A DNA stretch of 64,000 bases from Bacillus kexueae (GTDB lineage Bacteria > Bacillota > Bacilli > Bacillales > Aeribacillaceae): the NCBI RefSeq assembly GCF_022809095.1, contig NZ_JALAZE010000001.1, forward strand, positions 186,001 to 250,000, read 5' to 3'. The position numbers and the translations under genes are program-made. The first letter of the stretch is position 1; every line of letters starts with the position of its first letter. This document shows, one piece after another, positions 45,999-55,414 of this stretch. A model generated the notes under the pieces. That model made no database searches, was not told the DNA's origin, and saw only the letters and a program-made list of their open reading frames with translations.

Positions 45999-46592
45999 CT
46001 AAAAAATTTCAATTCGAATGGGCGATGGTTCAAATCCATTACAGGAACTTTCACTTGTTGGACAAGCACTCACGGCAACAACTAAATCCATTTCAGCTCG
46101 TAATTCGATATAATCTTCCGGCTCTGAAAGCGGTCGTTCCACTTTTACTTGCCCATCTGCATCAACGACTGTGTTCATAAAGATGTTAAACGGGCGATGA
46201 TGTGTAAGTGGTGAAATCGAAAACGCTTTAAGCGCATCGTTTAGATTATCAAAACAATTTGCATGGTTTTCTTTATTATATAAAAGCTCGTACATTTCCT
46301 TTCGACATGCCGGAAGTAATAGATCATGCTTTCCTACCTTATCCTTTGTAATGGTGAACATCGGTCGATAGTAATTGGAATAGATTTTATCACCGATTTG
46401 TAAATCTTTTTTTTGCATCGCATCCATAGTTGCCCCTGGATCTAGTACTTCATCTTCGTTCTCACGACTCACCGCTACAAAATCTGCCACTTGCTCACCA
46501 TTTTGATCAATGATCCGAATCGTTTCCCCTTTATGTAAATGAAACCCCGCTCCGTGCTCAGCAGGGATGATGTGATATAGCCGATTTTCCAT
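45999..46592 (-). CDS. ycgI: DUF1989 (urea carboxylase-associated family) protein, YcgI
   Basis: A 197-residue protein of the DUF1989 family. GAGFHLHKGETIRIIDQNGEQVADFVA is the typical start, then CRKEMYELLYN, HRPFNIFMNTVV and a C-terminal AVSACPTSESSCNG with likely metal-ligand cysteines. DUF1989 pairs (CgdAB) act as carboxyguanidine deiminases in guanidine degradation; single-copy members such as B. subtilis YcgI are uncharacterised. Start ATG 46592 follows AAGGGGG; longer starts overlap the divergent permease gene. It faces a permease gene (ycgH) head to head, as in B. subtilis by my recollection. Confidence 0.82.
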   Translation of the reverse strand: MENRLYHIIPAEHGAGFHLHKGETIRIIDQNGEQVADFVAVSRENEDEVLDPGATMDAMQKKDLQIGDKIYSNYYRPMFTITKDKVGKHDLLLPACRKEMYELLYNKENHANCFDNLNDALKAFSISPLTHHRPFNIFMNTVVDADGQVKVERPLSEPEDYIELRAEMDLVVAVSACPTSESSCNGFEPSPIRIEIF

Positions 46593-46712
46593 ATTACTTT
46601 TCCCCCTTTTCTTATTGTTTTCATTTTGTGTGAAGAAGTAATCAATCATACATATTTCTATTTTTTCCTCCGACAATAATACAAAAGGTGATAATCGATT
46701 GGGGGAGGACGT

Positions 46713-48002
46713 GTGGAAAAACAATTGCAATGGTGGCAATTATCGTTACTTGGAGTTGCGTGTATGATTGGAACTGGTTTTTTTCTCGCATCGAGTATTG
46801 CCATTGAAAAAGCGGGTTATGCCGTCATTATTTCGTATTTCATTTCGGGTCTTGGGACATTTATTGTCTTTCATACGCTAGCAGAGATGTTCGCCAATCA
46901 TCCGGAAAAAGGATCATTTCGGACGTATGCTAAATCCGCCTTCGGGCCGTTTGTTGGTTTTGCTGTTGGGTGGGTCTATTGGGTATGCGAAATGCTTATC
47001 ATGGGCAGTCAATTAGCCGCCCTTTCCATATTTGCTCGTTATTGGTTTCCTCAATGGCCGCTTTGGATTTTCTCGCTCTTTTTTGCCATTTTAGGGCTAT
47101 TGATTATTCTGACGGGTTTAAAAGGATTCGAACGGATTGAAAACTTATTTGCCGTGATTAAACTTGCTGCGATCATTATGTTTATTCTTGTCGTTTCGTT
47201 ATTTTTATTCGATGTGATTGGAGCGGACTCATTTGAGAGTCCTCAAAACCCGCTCTCATTTACGGGTGAACCACTCGGGATTTGGTCGTCTCTACTTTAT
47301 ACGTATTACGCGTTTGGTGGCATTGAAGTGCTCGGCCTATTAATGAATGAGTTAAAGGATCAAAAGTCCGCTTCCAAATCGGGCATCGTAATGATTGGGT
47401 TGTTAACGGTTTTATATGCTGCCTCTATTTGGGCGATTTTATCTGTCCTATCCGTGAAACATATTCAAACAGACGAAAGTCCTTTTATTACGACGTTAAA
47501 CCAATTTGAGATTTCCTTTTTACCACATATATTTAACGGTGTGTTAATCATTGCTGGATTTTCTACTTTTGTCGCATCCCTTTACGCCATCATCACCATT
47601 TTAATCACTCTTGCTGAAGATGGAGATGCACCGAAAAAGCTTGCGGAAAAAGGAAAACGAAAAGTGCCAATCCGGTCTTTTTTCGTGTTATGTGGCGGTG
47701 TGTTCCTTTCCATTTTATTTTCATTTTTGTTACCAAAATCTGTTTATGAGTATGTCACGACAGCAGCCGGACTTATGCTCTTGTATACATGGTTTATTAT
47801 TTTATTTTCGTATTATAAACTACTTGCCAAAACAAAATGGGATAAAGGGAAAGTTTTTACGGGTAGCCTTTTATTATTTTTAGCGTTATCGGGTTCCTTA
47901 CTAGAAAAAAGTACAAGGATTAGTTTTTTTGTTAGCATAGGATTTTTAATCGTTGTTTTCGTTGCTACTCTTTTCAAAAGAAAACGACATCCACAGTCAT
48001 GA
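46713..48002 (+). CDS. ycgH: APC-superfamily amino acid permease, YcgH-like
   Basis: A 429-residue permease with twelve membrane helices. The APC substrate-binding segment LLGVACMIGTGFFLASSIAI opens the protein, and LLYTYYAFGGIEVLGLLMNE is conserved. It starts at GTG behind GGGGGAGG. Substrate unknown. Its neighbours YcgI (divergent) and YcgG/YcgF (convergent) suggest handling of one amino acid or amine by the four proteins. Confidence 0.85.
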   Translation: MEKQLQWWQLSLLGVACMIGTGFFLASSIAIEKAGYAVIISYFISGLGTFIVFHTLAEMFANHPEKGSFRTYAKSAFGPFVGFAVGWVYWVCEMLIMGSQLAALSIFARYWFPQWPLWIFSLFFAILGLLIILTGLKGFERIENLFAVIKLAAIIMFILVVSLFLFDVIGADSFESPQNPLSFTGEPLGIWSSLLYTYYAFGGIEVLGLLMNELKDQKSASKSGIVMIGLLTVLYAASIWAILSVLSVKHIQTDESPFITTLNQFEISFLPHIFNGVLIIAGFSTFVASLYAIITILITLAEDGDAPKKLAEKGKRKVPIRSFFVLCGGVFLSILFSFLLPKSVYEYVTTAAGLMLLYTWFIILFSYYKLLAKTKWDKGKVFTGSLLLFLALSGSLLEKSTRISFFVSIGFLIVVFVATLFKRKRHPQS

Positions 48003-48027
48003 AAAAAGTGCCACGATTTGTGACACT
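48002..48027 (-). terminator. Terminator of ycgGF
   Basis: On the minus strand AGTGTCAC pairs with GTGGCACT (one G-T pair, five-base loop) and is followed by TTTTTTC. It includes the region between the two convergent stop codons. Confidence 0.75.
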
Positions 48028-48784
48028 ACGGGAGTAGCTTATTTAATTTCTTTTTCATATACGTAAACGGGCATGTGCCTTTCGATTCGTTATCATCATC
48101 ACTTAAGAAATATTGTTTCCATTCATGATTGTCACTTTTTCCGTACCATTTTAAATCAGGATGAGGAGCGATTTTGTCATATGCTTTTAGCCGCGAACGA
48201 ATCGCTTTTTTCATTTTGCGCCCAAACGATGTCGAATCATTGATTTCAGCAAACACCCATCTCGGCTGGAATGCGAGCATAAAGTATGGGAAATGCCGAC
48301 TTTTTCGCACCTGATGGTATGGAGTTGCACAAAACACAAAATACGGCTCCCCGCAAAAACTATATTCCCAAGCCGTATCATGAGGATCAGTCGGTATATT
48401 CTCAGGCCATTCCTTTTCATCAAGCGCATGCACTTCATTTAAAATCGTCCAAAACATATCTTGAAACGCTTCTTGCGACTCGTTCAATAATTCATCCGAC
48501 GTTTCAAAAAAAACAACGAGCGAAGCGTATTTTCCTGTATCACGTGAGATGTCACCGTAATGCGCTAATGTACTTGCTAATTCATGAAACGTTTTTTCTT
48601 CCCGTGGGTCGCCTACAAACTGAAACCGCAAATGATTTTTCAAAAATCCTTGCATGCCAGGTACACAAGGATACGGATGATCGGTGTCTATTAACATTGA
48701 AGAGAATTGCTGAAATGCATCTTTTTTCCAGTCGGAAAGGGTATCTTGATGGGCGTCAAGCCAATTTTTATCGTAAAGCTGCAT
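48026..48784 (-). CDS. ycgG: YqcI/YcgG family protein
   Basis: A 252-residue cytosolic protein of the YqcI/YcgG family. It keeps the conserved YPCVPGMQGFLKNHLRFQFVGD near the N terminus (split here into YPCVPG and LRFQFVGD), FFETSDE, and HPYF-type RHFPYFMLAFQPRW. The fold and reaction are unknown to me. It is transcribed after ycgF (60-base gap), matching the ycgF-ycgG order in B. subtilis. Confidence 0.82.
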   Translation of the reverse strand: MQLYDKNWLDAHQDTLSDWKKDAFQQFSSMLIDTDHPYPCVPGMQGFLKNHLRFQFVGDPREEKTFHELASTLAHYGDISRDTGKYASLVVFFETSDELLNESQEAFQDMFWTILNEVHALDEKEWPENIPTDPHDTAWEYSFCGEPYFVFCATPYHQVRKSRHFPYFMLAFQPRWVFAEINDSTSFGRKMKKAIRSRLKAYDKIAPHPDLKWYGKSDNHEWKQYFLSDDDNESKGTCPFTYMKKKLNKLLP

Positions 48785-48844
48785 AAAAAAACCTCCCTTT
48801 GCTACTTGCTATCGTATTAGCAAAGAGAGAAATGGGTGAATGTC

Positions 48845-49468
48845 CTAAAACAAGAGGCGAAAAGCCTCATAACCAAAATAAAGCCCGAAGCCGACAAGAG
48901 ACAGTCCGGCAATGATGGAAATCCCTTGTAACAATTGAGGCTTTAACATTTTTCTAAAGCCACTTGCAATAGAAGCCATAATGACATCCCATATTAAAAT
49001 GCCGACAAAAATTCCTAAACTGTATATGAATAATTGATTTTCTGTATAAGATTCTGCCGTTTTTGCTAGCACGGCTCCATAAATCCCAAGCCAAAACAAA
49101 ATATTTAGCGGATTGGAAAGCGCCATTAAAAATCCCGATACAAACGCTTTTTTCTTCGTCTCATTCGTTTCCCCTTCCAATCGTGTCACACGATTGCTCG
49201 TCAAAATACTTTCAATCCCAGTATACGTTAAGATGAAGAAGCCGAATGAATATAGTAGTGTTTTTAAAAATGGTGTATCCAAAAAAGCTGCAACTCCTAA
49301 ATAAATTGCAATCATATACAATGCATCCGCGGCCATTGCCCCAATCCCGACTAACCAAGCATGTAAAAATCCATTTTTAATCCCCTTATCTAACTGCGCA
49401 GCATTTATTGGTCCAATTGGCGCTGATAATGACAACCCTAAAAAAATATAACTGATAAAAATGCTCAT
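48845..49468 (-). CDS. ycgF: LysE/RhtB-family amino acid exporter, YcgF-like
   Basis: A 207-residue exporter with six membrane helices. The LysE hallmark LSLSAPIGPINAAQLDKGIKNG, written here as LSAPIGPINAA, is in helix 1, and ALSNPLNILFWLGIYGAV in the fourth helix is conserved. ATG 49468 follows GGGAGGG; the longer frame to 49501 lacks a site. Probable role: efflux of an amino acid, partner of YcgG. Confidence 0.87.
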   Translation of the reverse strand: MSIFISYIFLGLSLSAPIGPINAAQLDKGIKNGFLHAWLVGIGAMAADALYMIAIYLGVAAFLDTPFLKTLLYSFGFFILTYTGIESILTSNRVTRLEGETNETKKKAFVSGFLMALSNPLNILFWLGIYGAVLAKTAESYTENQLFIYSLGIFVGILIWDVIMASIASGFRKMLKPQLLQGISIIAGLSLVGFGLYFGYEAFRLLF

Positions 49469-49619
49469 GACACCCTCCCATTTCGAATAGTCCTTGTACA
49501 TAGTGTATTCACTTAGGGGAAGTTGTACAACTTTATGAAAATAGAAATTGAATCACGAAGAGGTGTTTTCTAAATAGGCTCTTTTCTAAAGGATTGTTGC
49601 TTTTAGTGTGTATAAAATA

Positions 49620-49820
49620 TATTGTTGAGAATCGTTTTCCCCCTTGTAAAGGAGCGGAGGGCACTTGACTCCTGCGTGATAAAGAGGAAAGGTCGAGACC
49701 CCACAGGCGCATGTCGAGGAGGCTCGACTTCTTCCCCGCGGAAAACAAGTGTCTGGAGCGCAATGTTCAGAATTCATTTTAAAAATGACTGAAAAAGCAA
49801 CAAACTATACGAAAACAGCC
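49620..49820. repeat. Second dispersed repeat, GC-rich copy
   Basis: The GC-rich part (about 49655-49765: GGCACTTGACTCCTGCG, GAGACCCCACAGGCGCATG, CCCCGCGGAAAACAAGTGTC) has the look of a repeat I have seen in many Bacillus genomes. The following 66 bp (49755-49820) recur inverted at 61775-61841. It fills most of the 450-base gap between ycgF and the oxidoreductase gene. Confidence 0.75.
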
Positions 49821-49855
49821 TTTAAACAAGTATATCGTCTAAAAATAAATTTATT

Positions 49856-49882
49856 TGTCACACCCCTCGTCACTATTTCGTC
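49856..49882 (+). promoter_or_regulatory. ECF41-type promoter
   Basis: TGTCACA and CGTC are separated by exactly 16 bases, the reported ECF41 target signature. The -10 element ends 36 bases before the oxidoreductase start codon. The sigma factor is the second gene, so the operon is probably autoregulated. Confidence 0.85.
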
Positions 49883-49918
49883 TTTTTTGTGAATGGAAAA
49901 ATAGGGAGGTAAATCTTG

Positions 49919-51196
49919 ATGAATAAAACATGGGATGTTGTCATTATTGGTGGCGGACTATCAGGTTATGTTGCTGCAAATTTTTTAGCTAAAACGAATT
50001 TAAGTGTGTTAATTTTAGAAAAAGGGAAAAAGGTAGGAGGACGTGCTCGTACTGATATCGTCCAAGATCAGTACTTTAATTTAGGCCCTCATGCATTTTA
50101 TCAATCTGGTAAAGCTAGGGCTACACTTGAAGAATTAGGCATATTCTTTGAGGGAAAAGCCCCACAAGCAGGAGGCCTTTTAATTGAAAACATGAAGTTT
50201 TATACAGCACCTTTTTCACCAATTGGGCTCCTAAAGTCGAAGTTATTGAATTTGAAAGATCGTTTTGAATGGATTACTTCATTAACAAAAATTAAACAGT
50301 TAAATCCAGATGACTTTGCCACACTTACATTTCAAGAATGGCTTTCACAGACAGCCAAATCTGAACATGTTCAGTTACTATTGAGTATTTTGGCTAGGCT
50401 GGCGACATATTGTCACGCTCCTGAGAAAGCGAGTGCGAAAGTGATTCTCTCTCATTTGCAGCATGCCATGAGAGGTGTGGTATATTTGGATGGTGGCTGG
50501 CAAACAATCATTGATCAGCTCCACAACCAGGCTGTTATCTCGGGTGTTCAAATTCATACGGAGTCAAATGTAAAACAAATTGAAAAAAACGAAATCGAAC
50601 CATTCCAATTAACCCTTTCAACCAATGAGATTATCCAATCAAAGCAAGTACTCTATACGGGCTCACCACATGAATTGAACAAAATAGTAGCTGATTGTCA
50701 CCCACAACGAAATTTTTTCGATCAAATAGTGCCTATAAAAGCCGCAACATTGGATGTCGCTTTAAAAAAGCTTCCAAATCCAAATCATCTTTTCGCTTTG
50801 GGAGTAACAGAACCGTACTACTATTCCGTCCATTCGAACTACGCACAACTCTCAAAAGATAGACAGAGTACAATCCTACATGTTCTTAAATATCATCATC
50901 CAGACGAGAAGATAGACGTGAGGGCGGAAAAATCCAATCTAGAAAAATTTCTTGATATGATACAACCAGGATGGCGTAATTATGTAATAACATGTCGTTG
51001 TTTACCTAATATAACCGTCAGTCATCGCTTGCCACTAGTAGGGGATGAAAGGGAACTTACTCAATCTGAAACACACATACCAGGATTATTTATAGCTGGT
51101 GACTGGGCATCGCCTAATGCAATCTTATCTGAAGGAGCGGTCGAGAGCGGAAAGCAAGCAGCAAAAGAAATCAGTCGAAAAAATGAGGTGATCTAG
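49919..51196 (+). CDS. FAD-dependent oxidoreductase (phytoene dehydrogenase-like)
   Basis: A 425-residue flavoprotein. The N-terminal dinucleotide fold is VVIIGGGLSGYVAANFL followed by EKGKKVGGRARTD, and the C-terminal FAD motif is IPGLFIAGDWASPNAILSEG. The family includes phytoene desaturases, amine oxidases and protoporphyrinogen oxidases; the substrate is not evident. It is translationally coupled (TAGTG) to an ECF41 sigma factor gene, the standard arrangement for the conserved oxidoreductase partners of ECF41. Confidence 0.85.
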   Translation: MNKTWDVVIIGGGLSGYVAANFLAKTNLSVLILEKGKKVGGRARTDIVQDQYFNLGPHAFYQSGKARATLEELGIFFEGKAPQAGGLLIENMKFYTAPFSPIGLLKSKLLNLKDRFEWITSLTKIKQLNPDDFATLTFQEWLSQTAKSEHVQLLLSILARLATYCHAPEKASAKVILSHLQHAMRGVVYLDGGWQTIIDQLHNQAVISGVQIHTESNVKQIEKNEIEPFQLTLSTNEIIQSKQVLYTGSPHELNKIVADCHPQRNFFDQIVPIKAATLDVALKKLPNPNHLFALGVTEPYYYSVHSNYAQLSKDRQSTILHVLKYHHPDEKIDVRAEKSNLEKFLDMIQPGWRNYVITCRCLPNITVSHRLPLVGDERELTQSETHIPGLFIAGDWASPNAILSEGAVESGKQAAKEISRKNEVI

Positions 51197-52062
51197 TGCA
51201 GATCAGTAATGAAGATTATCAAAAATACAAGCCTTTGTTATTTTCATTAGGTTATCGAATGCTGGGCTCGGTAACGGATGCTGAAGATCTTGTGCAAGAG
51301 ACATTTTTACGCGCCTACCAAATCAAAAAACAAAATGTAGAAAACAAAAAAGCATACCTTTGTAAAATGATGACTAATCGATGTCTTGATTTATTAAAGT
51401 CGGCGAGGAAAAAACGAGAGCAATATATTGGTCCTTGGAATCCTGAACCATTATATATTGAGGAATCTGAGGAAAATAATCCTTCAGAAGTTCTCTTGCG
51501 AAAAGAGGGCCTAAGTATAGCCTATTTACGAATGATGGAACATTTATCTCCCCATGAACGTGCTGTTTTGCTGTTAAGGAAAGTATTCGATTTCTCTTAT
51601 GGAGAGATTGCTAGGATTGTAGAAAAGTCTGAAGAAAATTGCCGAAAGCTATTCAGCAGGGCAAAGAAAAAAATCTCCACTGTAGAGAATGAGAACTTAC
51701 ACTATGGAAACAACAAATCAGTGGTCAATCGTTTTATTAAGGCCTTTCAAATGCAAAATACAAATGATTTGCTTGAACTCGTATCAGAAGATGTCACACT
51801 TTATTCAGATGGGGGCGGTAAGATCAATGCCGCCATTCGTCCAATTGTATCACGCCAAAACGTTTTACTGTTTTTATCTGGTATTGGAAAAAAGGTTGCA
51901 AAAGATTATGATTATGAAGTTAAAAAAATCAACGGTCAACCATCTATCGTTTTTTATTTGAACGGTTCCATTCATAGTTCAGTTAGTTTTTATATTAGTA
52001 ATAATATTATTGTCGAAATTTATATAACAATGAATCCAGATAAGTTAGCAAATCTTTCATAA
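51196..52062 (+). CDS. ECF41-family sigma factor with SnoaL-like C-terminal domain
   Basis: A 288-residue sigma factor. Region 2 (DAEDLVQETFLRAYQ) and region 4 (LSPHERAVLLLRKVFDFSYGEIA, listed here in parts) are followed by a SnoaL/NTF2-like domain of about 100 residues. The ECF41 marks are present: a linker GPWNPEPL equivalent to the WLPEP motif and SDGGGKINA in the C-terminal domain, equivalent to DGGGK. In this family the C-terminal extension replaces a separate anti-sigma factor. GTG start at 51196. Upstream lies a matching ECF41 promoter. Confidence 0.9.
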   Translation: MQISNEDYQKYKPLLFSLGYRMLGSVTDAEDLVQETFLRAYQIKKQNVENKKAYLCKMMTNRCLDLLKSARKKREQYIGPWNPEPLYIEESEENNPSEVLLRKEGLSIAYLRMMEHLSPHERAVLLLRKVFDFSYGEIARIVEKSEENCRKLFSRAKKKISTVENENLHYGNNKSVVNRFIKAFQMQNTNDLLELVSEDVTLYSDGGGKINAAIRPIVSRQNVLLFLSGIGKKVAKDYDYEVKKINGQPSIVFYLNGSIHSSVSFYISNNIIVEIYITMNPDKLANLS

Positions 52063-52075
52063 GATACATGGTATT

Positions 52076-52120
52076 AATCGAATAGGTATGAGGAATTCCC
52101 TCATGAGTACCTATTCGATT
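52076..52120. terminator. Long hairpin between ECF41 gene and cotF-like gene
   Basis: AATCGAATAGGTA and TACCTATTCGATT form a 13-bp perfect outer stem, with an inner TGAGG/CCTCA pairing. It lies between convergent genes; T-runs are poor, so the terminator function is probable but not certain. Confidence 0.65.
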
Positions 52121-52144
52121 GAATACTCATTTACCTCTCACCAA

Positions 52145-52780
52145 TTAATGTATCTCTTGATTTGGGTTTGGTGAAACTGGTACCTCTACAAAGGATGACA
52201 TCATCGCCGTCATATCTTGCGGTTGTAGTTGCGGCACTTGATAGTACCCTCGTTTGTTTTGATACAAGAATATTTCATAGCCCATTTCGATGAAATTAGG
52301 AACACTATCGGAAATTACTCGACGAAACACCGGATTCGTGATTTCCAGAGATGTCATCGCTAATAGTGATGCTGTCGATTTTATCAATCCGAGCATATAA
52401 GCGGACAATCCTTGGTCTGAAACTTCTTGAATGGACGTATTCGGTTTTTTCGGCTGAGATGGCTTCATTCCATATACTACATCGTTACTTTGATCCATAT
52501 TGTAGACCGTTTGGGAATGATCTGGCTTTTGTCCCGTCGAAAACGTTTGAACCGAAATATTATACAAATCTGTAATGAACTGTTGTTGATGCTTTAAGAT
52601 TTGTTTTAACTCAGGATCTTGAATGTACTGATCAAAAATCACATATTGATCAAGGACATTAATAAACGTAGCTAAAATTTCATGCGCATCAAACATTTCG
52701 TGTCCACCATGATTTAAAGGTGGTTGCATTTGCCCAGCTTGATTGTTCATCGATTGAGATGGTTGAAATGAATTTTCCAT
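52145..52780 (-). CDS. Spore coat protein, CotF family
   Basis: A 211-residue protein with a Gln/Met-rich N-terminal tail and a ferritin-like helical Coat_F domain (EILATFINVLDQYVIFDQYI, DQGLSAYMLGLIKSTASLLA, then FIEMGYEIFLYQNKRGYYQV, each part of a helix). The C terminus YYQVPQLQPQDM is typical for this family. It would be assembled into the spore coat. Array 2 begins 120 bases upstream of its start codon. Confidence 0.85.
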   Translation of the reverse strand: MENSFQPSQSMNNQAGQMQPPLNHGGHEMFDAHEILATFINVLDQYVIFDQYIQDPELKQILKHQQQFITDLYNISVQTFSTGQKPDHSQTVYNMDQSNDVVYGMKPSQPKKPNTSIQEVSDQGLSAYMLGLIKSTASLLAMTSLEITNPVFRRVISDSVPNFIEMGYEIFLYQNKRGYYQVPQLQPQDMTAMMSSFVEVPVSPNPNQEIH

Positions 52781-52900
52781 CGTTATCCTCCTTCAACATT
52801 TTTCGTCCCTATTGTTTGTTATTTTCGATAAAACATTCATCCTGAAGGTGGATAACGACTATTTTAGGAAAAATATTGTTCAGAGCGGGGGTCGACACCT

Positions 52901-53190
52901 TGTGCGCGGATTTCACTCTTCTATGCGCGCGGACGGACTTCTTTTGCGCCAATCTCACTCTCCTATGCGCACTAACCTACACCTTATGCGTCGTTTTCAC
53001 TCTCCTATGCGCGCGAACCTACACCTTATGCGCGGATTTCTCTCTTCTATGCGCGCGGACGGACTTCTTTTGCGCCAATCTCACTCCCCTATGCGCGCGA
53101 ACCTACACCTTATGCGCGGATTTCTCTCCCCTATGCGCCCAGACGGACTTCTTTTGCGCCAATCTCACTCCCTTTTGCTCGAAGGGAGAC
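52901..53190 (+). repeat. Array 2: 13-14 units of the 21-bp TATGCGCG repeat
   Basis: Thirteen units of exactly 21 bp run from 52901 to 53173, and a fourteenth diverged unit overlaps the stop codon of the TauE-type gene. The cores are TATGCGCG, TTTGCGCC, TATGCGTC and similar; the 13-base tails are pyrimidine-rich. Units 6-9 and 10-13 form an 84-bp higher-order repeat, and units 1-3 match 7-9. The core and the 21-bp period are those of array 1, 41 kb away, but the tails differ. Long open frames across it are side effects of the period. Confidence 0.95.
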
Positions 53191-53960
53191 TACAGAATGT
53201 CAATCCAAATTTTTATGGCTGTTGCAAGGATGAGTGAGGCTAAGGCTGTTTGCAACAGTTTTGTGTTTACTTTTTTTCCTGCATTTGCACCGAGTGGAGA
53301 GGCGATAAGGCTTGCGATGATCATAATAAGAGCAGGAAAATAGTCGATTTGTCCGGTTGTGATTTTCCCGACTGTTGCACCGATTGATGAGATGAATGTG
53401 ATGGCCAGTGAAGACGCAATGGTCATACGTGTCGGGATTTTTAAGACGACAAGCATGATAGGAACTAGGAGAAATGCTCCGGCCGCACCGACGATACCAG
53501 CTCCGATTCCGACGATAAATGCGAGCAATGCAGCAAGACTTTTTGAGAAGGTGACCTCATTTAATGGTTTATCATCGATTCCTTTTTTCGGAATGAACAT
53601 CATAATGGTTGCAATTAATGCTAGAATTCCGTATACGAAATTAATGCCAGATTCAGACATGAGCTTTGAGCCGTATCCCCCGATAAAGCTTCCAATTAAT
53701 ATGCTCGTGCCCATGTAAAGGATTAATGTTTTGTTTAAATATCCGCCTTTCCGATAGGCCCAAACTCCTCCTAATGTGGCAAAGAAGACTTGAATGGCGC
53801 TGATGCCAGACACTTCATGTGCTGAAAAGGCTGTTAAGCCAAGTAGTGGCGGGATGTAAAGTAGCATCGGGTATTTAATGATGGAGCCACCGATACCGAG
53901 CATTCCTGATAGGTATGATCCGATAAAACCGATAAGAAAGATGACAGTTATAAAAAGCAT
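53190..53960 (-). CDS. TauE/SafE-family anion exporter
   Basis: A 256-residue membrane protein with eight or so helices in two repeats. [17 protein letters not shown] in the first half and [17 protein letters not shown] in the second are the duplicated family motif. Members export sulfite, sulfonates or related oxyanions. As last gene of the sulfane-sulfur cluster it probably removes sulfite or thiosulfate made by the persulfide enzymes. No separate operator is in front of it. Confidence 0.88.
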   Translation of the reverse strand: MLFITVIFLIGFIGSYLSGMLGIGGSIIKYPMLLYIPPLLGLTAFSAHEVSGISAIQVFFATLGGVWAYRKGGYLNKTLILYMGTSILIGSFIGGYGSKLMSESGINFVYGILALIATIMMFIPKKGIDDKPLNEVTFSKSLAALLAFIVGIGAGIVGAAGAFLLVPIMLVVLKIPTRMTIASSLAITFISSIGATVGKITTGQIDYFPALIMIIASLIASPLGANAGKKVNTKLLQTALASLILATAIKIWIDIL

Positions 53961-54031
53961 TCGTATTCCCCCTTAAAAAAGGGAACCGTTCGATGGTTCC
54001 CTCCTTTTGTTTGCGTACACATTCTCCGCTT

Positions 54032-54259
54032 TTATCCTTTTTGAATCCAAAATTTGTACACACCGTTTTCTTCTTCTGTTTTGACTAATTGGTGGCCACC
54101 AGATTTGGACCAAGCTGTTAAGTCAGCTGTTGAACCTTTATCTGTAGCGTGAATTTCTAAAATTTCTCCTGTTTCAAGTTCATTCATCGCCTTTTTCGTT
54201 TTGACAATTGGCATCGGGCATGCAAGGCCTTTCGCATCTAGTACTTTTTTTACTTCCAT
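54032..54259 (-). CDS. TusA-family sulfur carrier (downstream copy)
   Basis: A 75-residue TusA-fold protein with the persulfide cysteine in LDAKGLACPMPIVKTKKAMN. It is closely similar over its whole length to the TusA protein at 56934, including the end NGxYKFWIxKG, so one arose by duplication. Start ATG 54259 follows a GGAGG-type site; longer starts overlap the upstream gene. It receives sulfane sulfur from a rhodanese or hands it on. Confidence 0.92.
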   Translation of the reverse strand: MEVKKVLDAKGLACPMPIVKTKKAMNELETGEILEIHATDKGSTADLTAWSKSGGHQLVKTEEENGVYKFWIQKG

Positions 54260-54279
54260 TCGAATTTCCTCCTTTTTGA

Positions 54280-55407
54280 TTAACGGACCGCACAACGGTT
54301 AGGTCCAATCTCCATTTCACGTTGTTTTTCTAAGTCTGGCGTTAATTTCCCCATGTTTGTTTGGCGAATTTCTTGATAAGCGTTCGGCTGAGGTGGAAGG
54401 TTTTCCGTTACAATTTGACGAAACTCTTCATCGTCCTCAATATTTAACCCGTGATTTTCCTTAAATAAAATACCAAGTTTCTTTGCTACTGTACCGTCGT
54501 CATTTAATTCGTCCATGATCATAAAGTGAGCTGGCAAGACGATCAGCTCTTCAGACAGGTTGCGATAACGCTTGTAGAGCGTTTCTCGTAAATCACTTAC
54601 CCAATCTTCTGCTTTCCCTGCTAAATCAGGGCGTCCTATGGAATCGATAAATAATATATCTCCCGTTAGTAAGTACGTCTGATCGACGACAAATGAGGTG
54701 GAGCCGATCGTATGACCTGGTGAATAAAGTGCATGAATGTCGATCGTTGTTTTCCCAATTTGAATCTTCTCTCCATCTTGTAACGGCTCATAGGAGAATG
54801 TCACTTCCGTTGCATCTTTCGGTGGGAGCCAGTACGTTGCTTCCGTTTTCTCTGCAATCTCCCGTCCCCCCGAAATATGGTCTGCGTGTAAATGTGTGTC
54901 TAAAACATGTTTAATGGCAACACCTTTTTGATCAGCGAATGATAAAAATGTATCCGTCATTCTTGTTGCATCAATGATTGCAGCTTCTCCTTCAGAAATG
55001 ACCATGTAAGACAAACACCCTTTTCCGATACGGACAAATTGATACATCTCGCCACCGTTTGGAAGATCGCCAACTTTTACAGGATGTAAATATTCACTAA
55101 AAGAGCGCATCCCCCCTGATAGGTAAGAAACCTCTAATCCTTTTTCTGCAAGCATTTCCGCTACCATAATGGATGAGCCTTCTTTCGCACATACGACAAG
55201 AATGTCTTCGTCTTTTGGTAATTGATCTAAAATTTCTTCAACACCATCAAGTAAGTCAAAGTATGGGACATTTAAGTGTTGAACCGTTTCACCTTCTATT
55301 TTCCAATCTTGAAAGTCTTCTTCGTTTCGAACGTCTAATAGAAAAATTGGTTCCTTGTTCAAAATTTTTCTCGTTAACGTTTCAGAAGTCATCGATTTTA
55401 CAGTCAT
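54280..55407 (-). CDS. Rhodanese-MBL-fold fusion (persulfide dioxygenase-like)
   Basis: A 375-residue protein with an N-terminal rhodanese domain (active cysteine in [12 protein letters not shown]) and a metallo-beta-lactamase domain with [36 protein letters not shown] and VLPAHF. MBL enzymes of this type oxidise low-molecular-weight persulfides to sulfite with an Fe(II) centre, as ETHE1 and CstB do. The domain order differs from staphylococcal CstB, where rhodanese is C-terminal. A CstR-like operator lies eight bases before its ATG and its GGGGG half can also act as the ribosome site. Confidence 0.88.
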   Translation of the reverse strand: MTVKSMTSETLTRKILNKEPIFLLDVRNEEDFQDWKIEGETVQHLNVPYFDLLDGVEEILDQLPKDEDILVVCAKEGSSIMVAEMLAEKGLEVSYLSGGMRSFSEYLHPVKVGDLPNGGEMYQFVRIGKGCLSYMVISEGEAAIIDATRMTDTFLSFADQKGVAIKHVLDTHLHADHISGGREIAEKTEATYWLPPKDATEVTFSYEPLQDGEKIQIGKTTIDIHALYSPGHTIGSTSFVVDQTYLLTGDILFIDSIGRPDLAGKAEDWVSDLRETLYKRYRNLSEELIVLPAHFMIMDELNDDGTVAKKLGILFKENHGLNIEDDEEFRQIVTENLPPQPNAYQEIRQTNMGKLTPDLEKQREMEIGPNRCAVR

Positions 55408-55414
55408 CTTCTAT

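Noticed and set aside
52812-53343. Two overlapping ORFs across array 2
   Set aside because: Same cause: a 21-bp period without stop codons. One of them runs into the antisense of the TauE-type gene.
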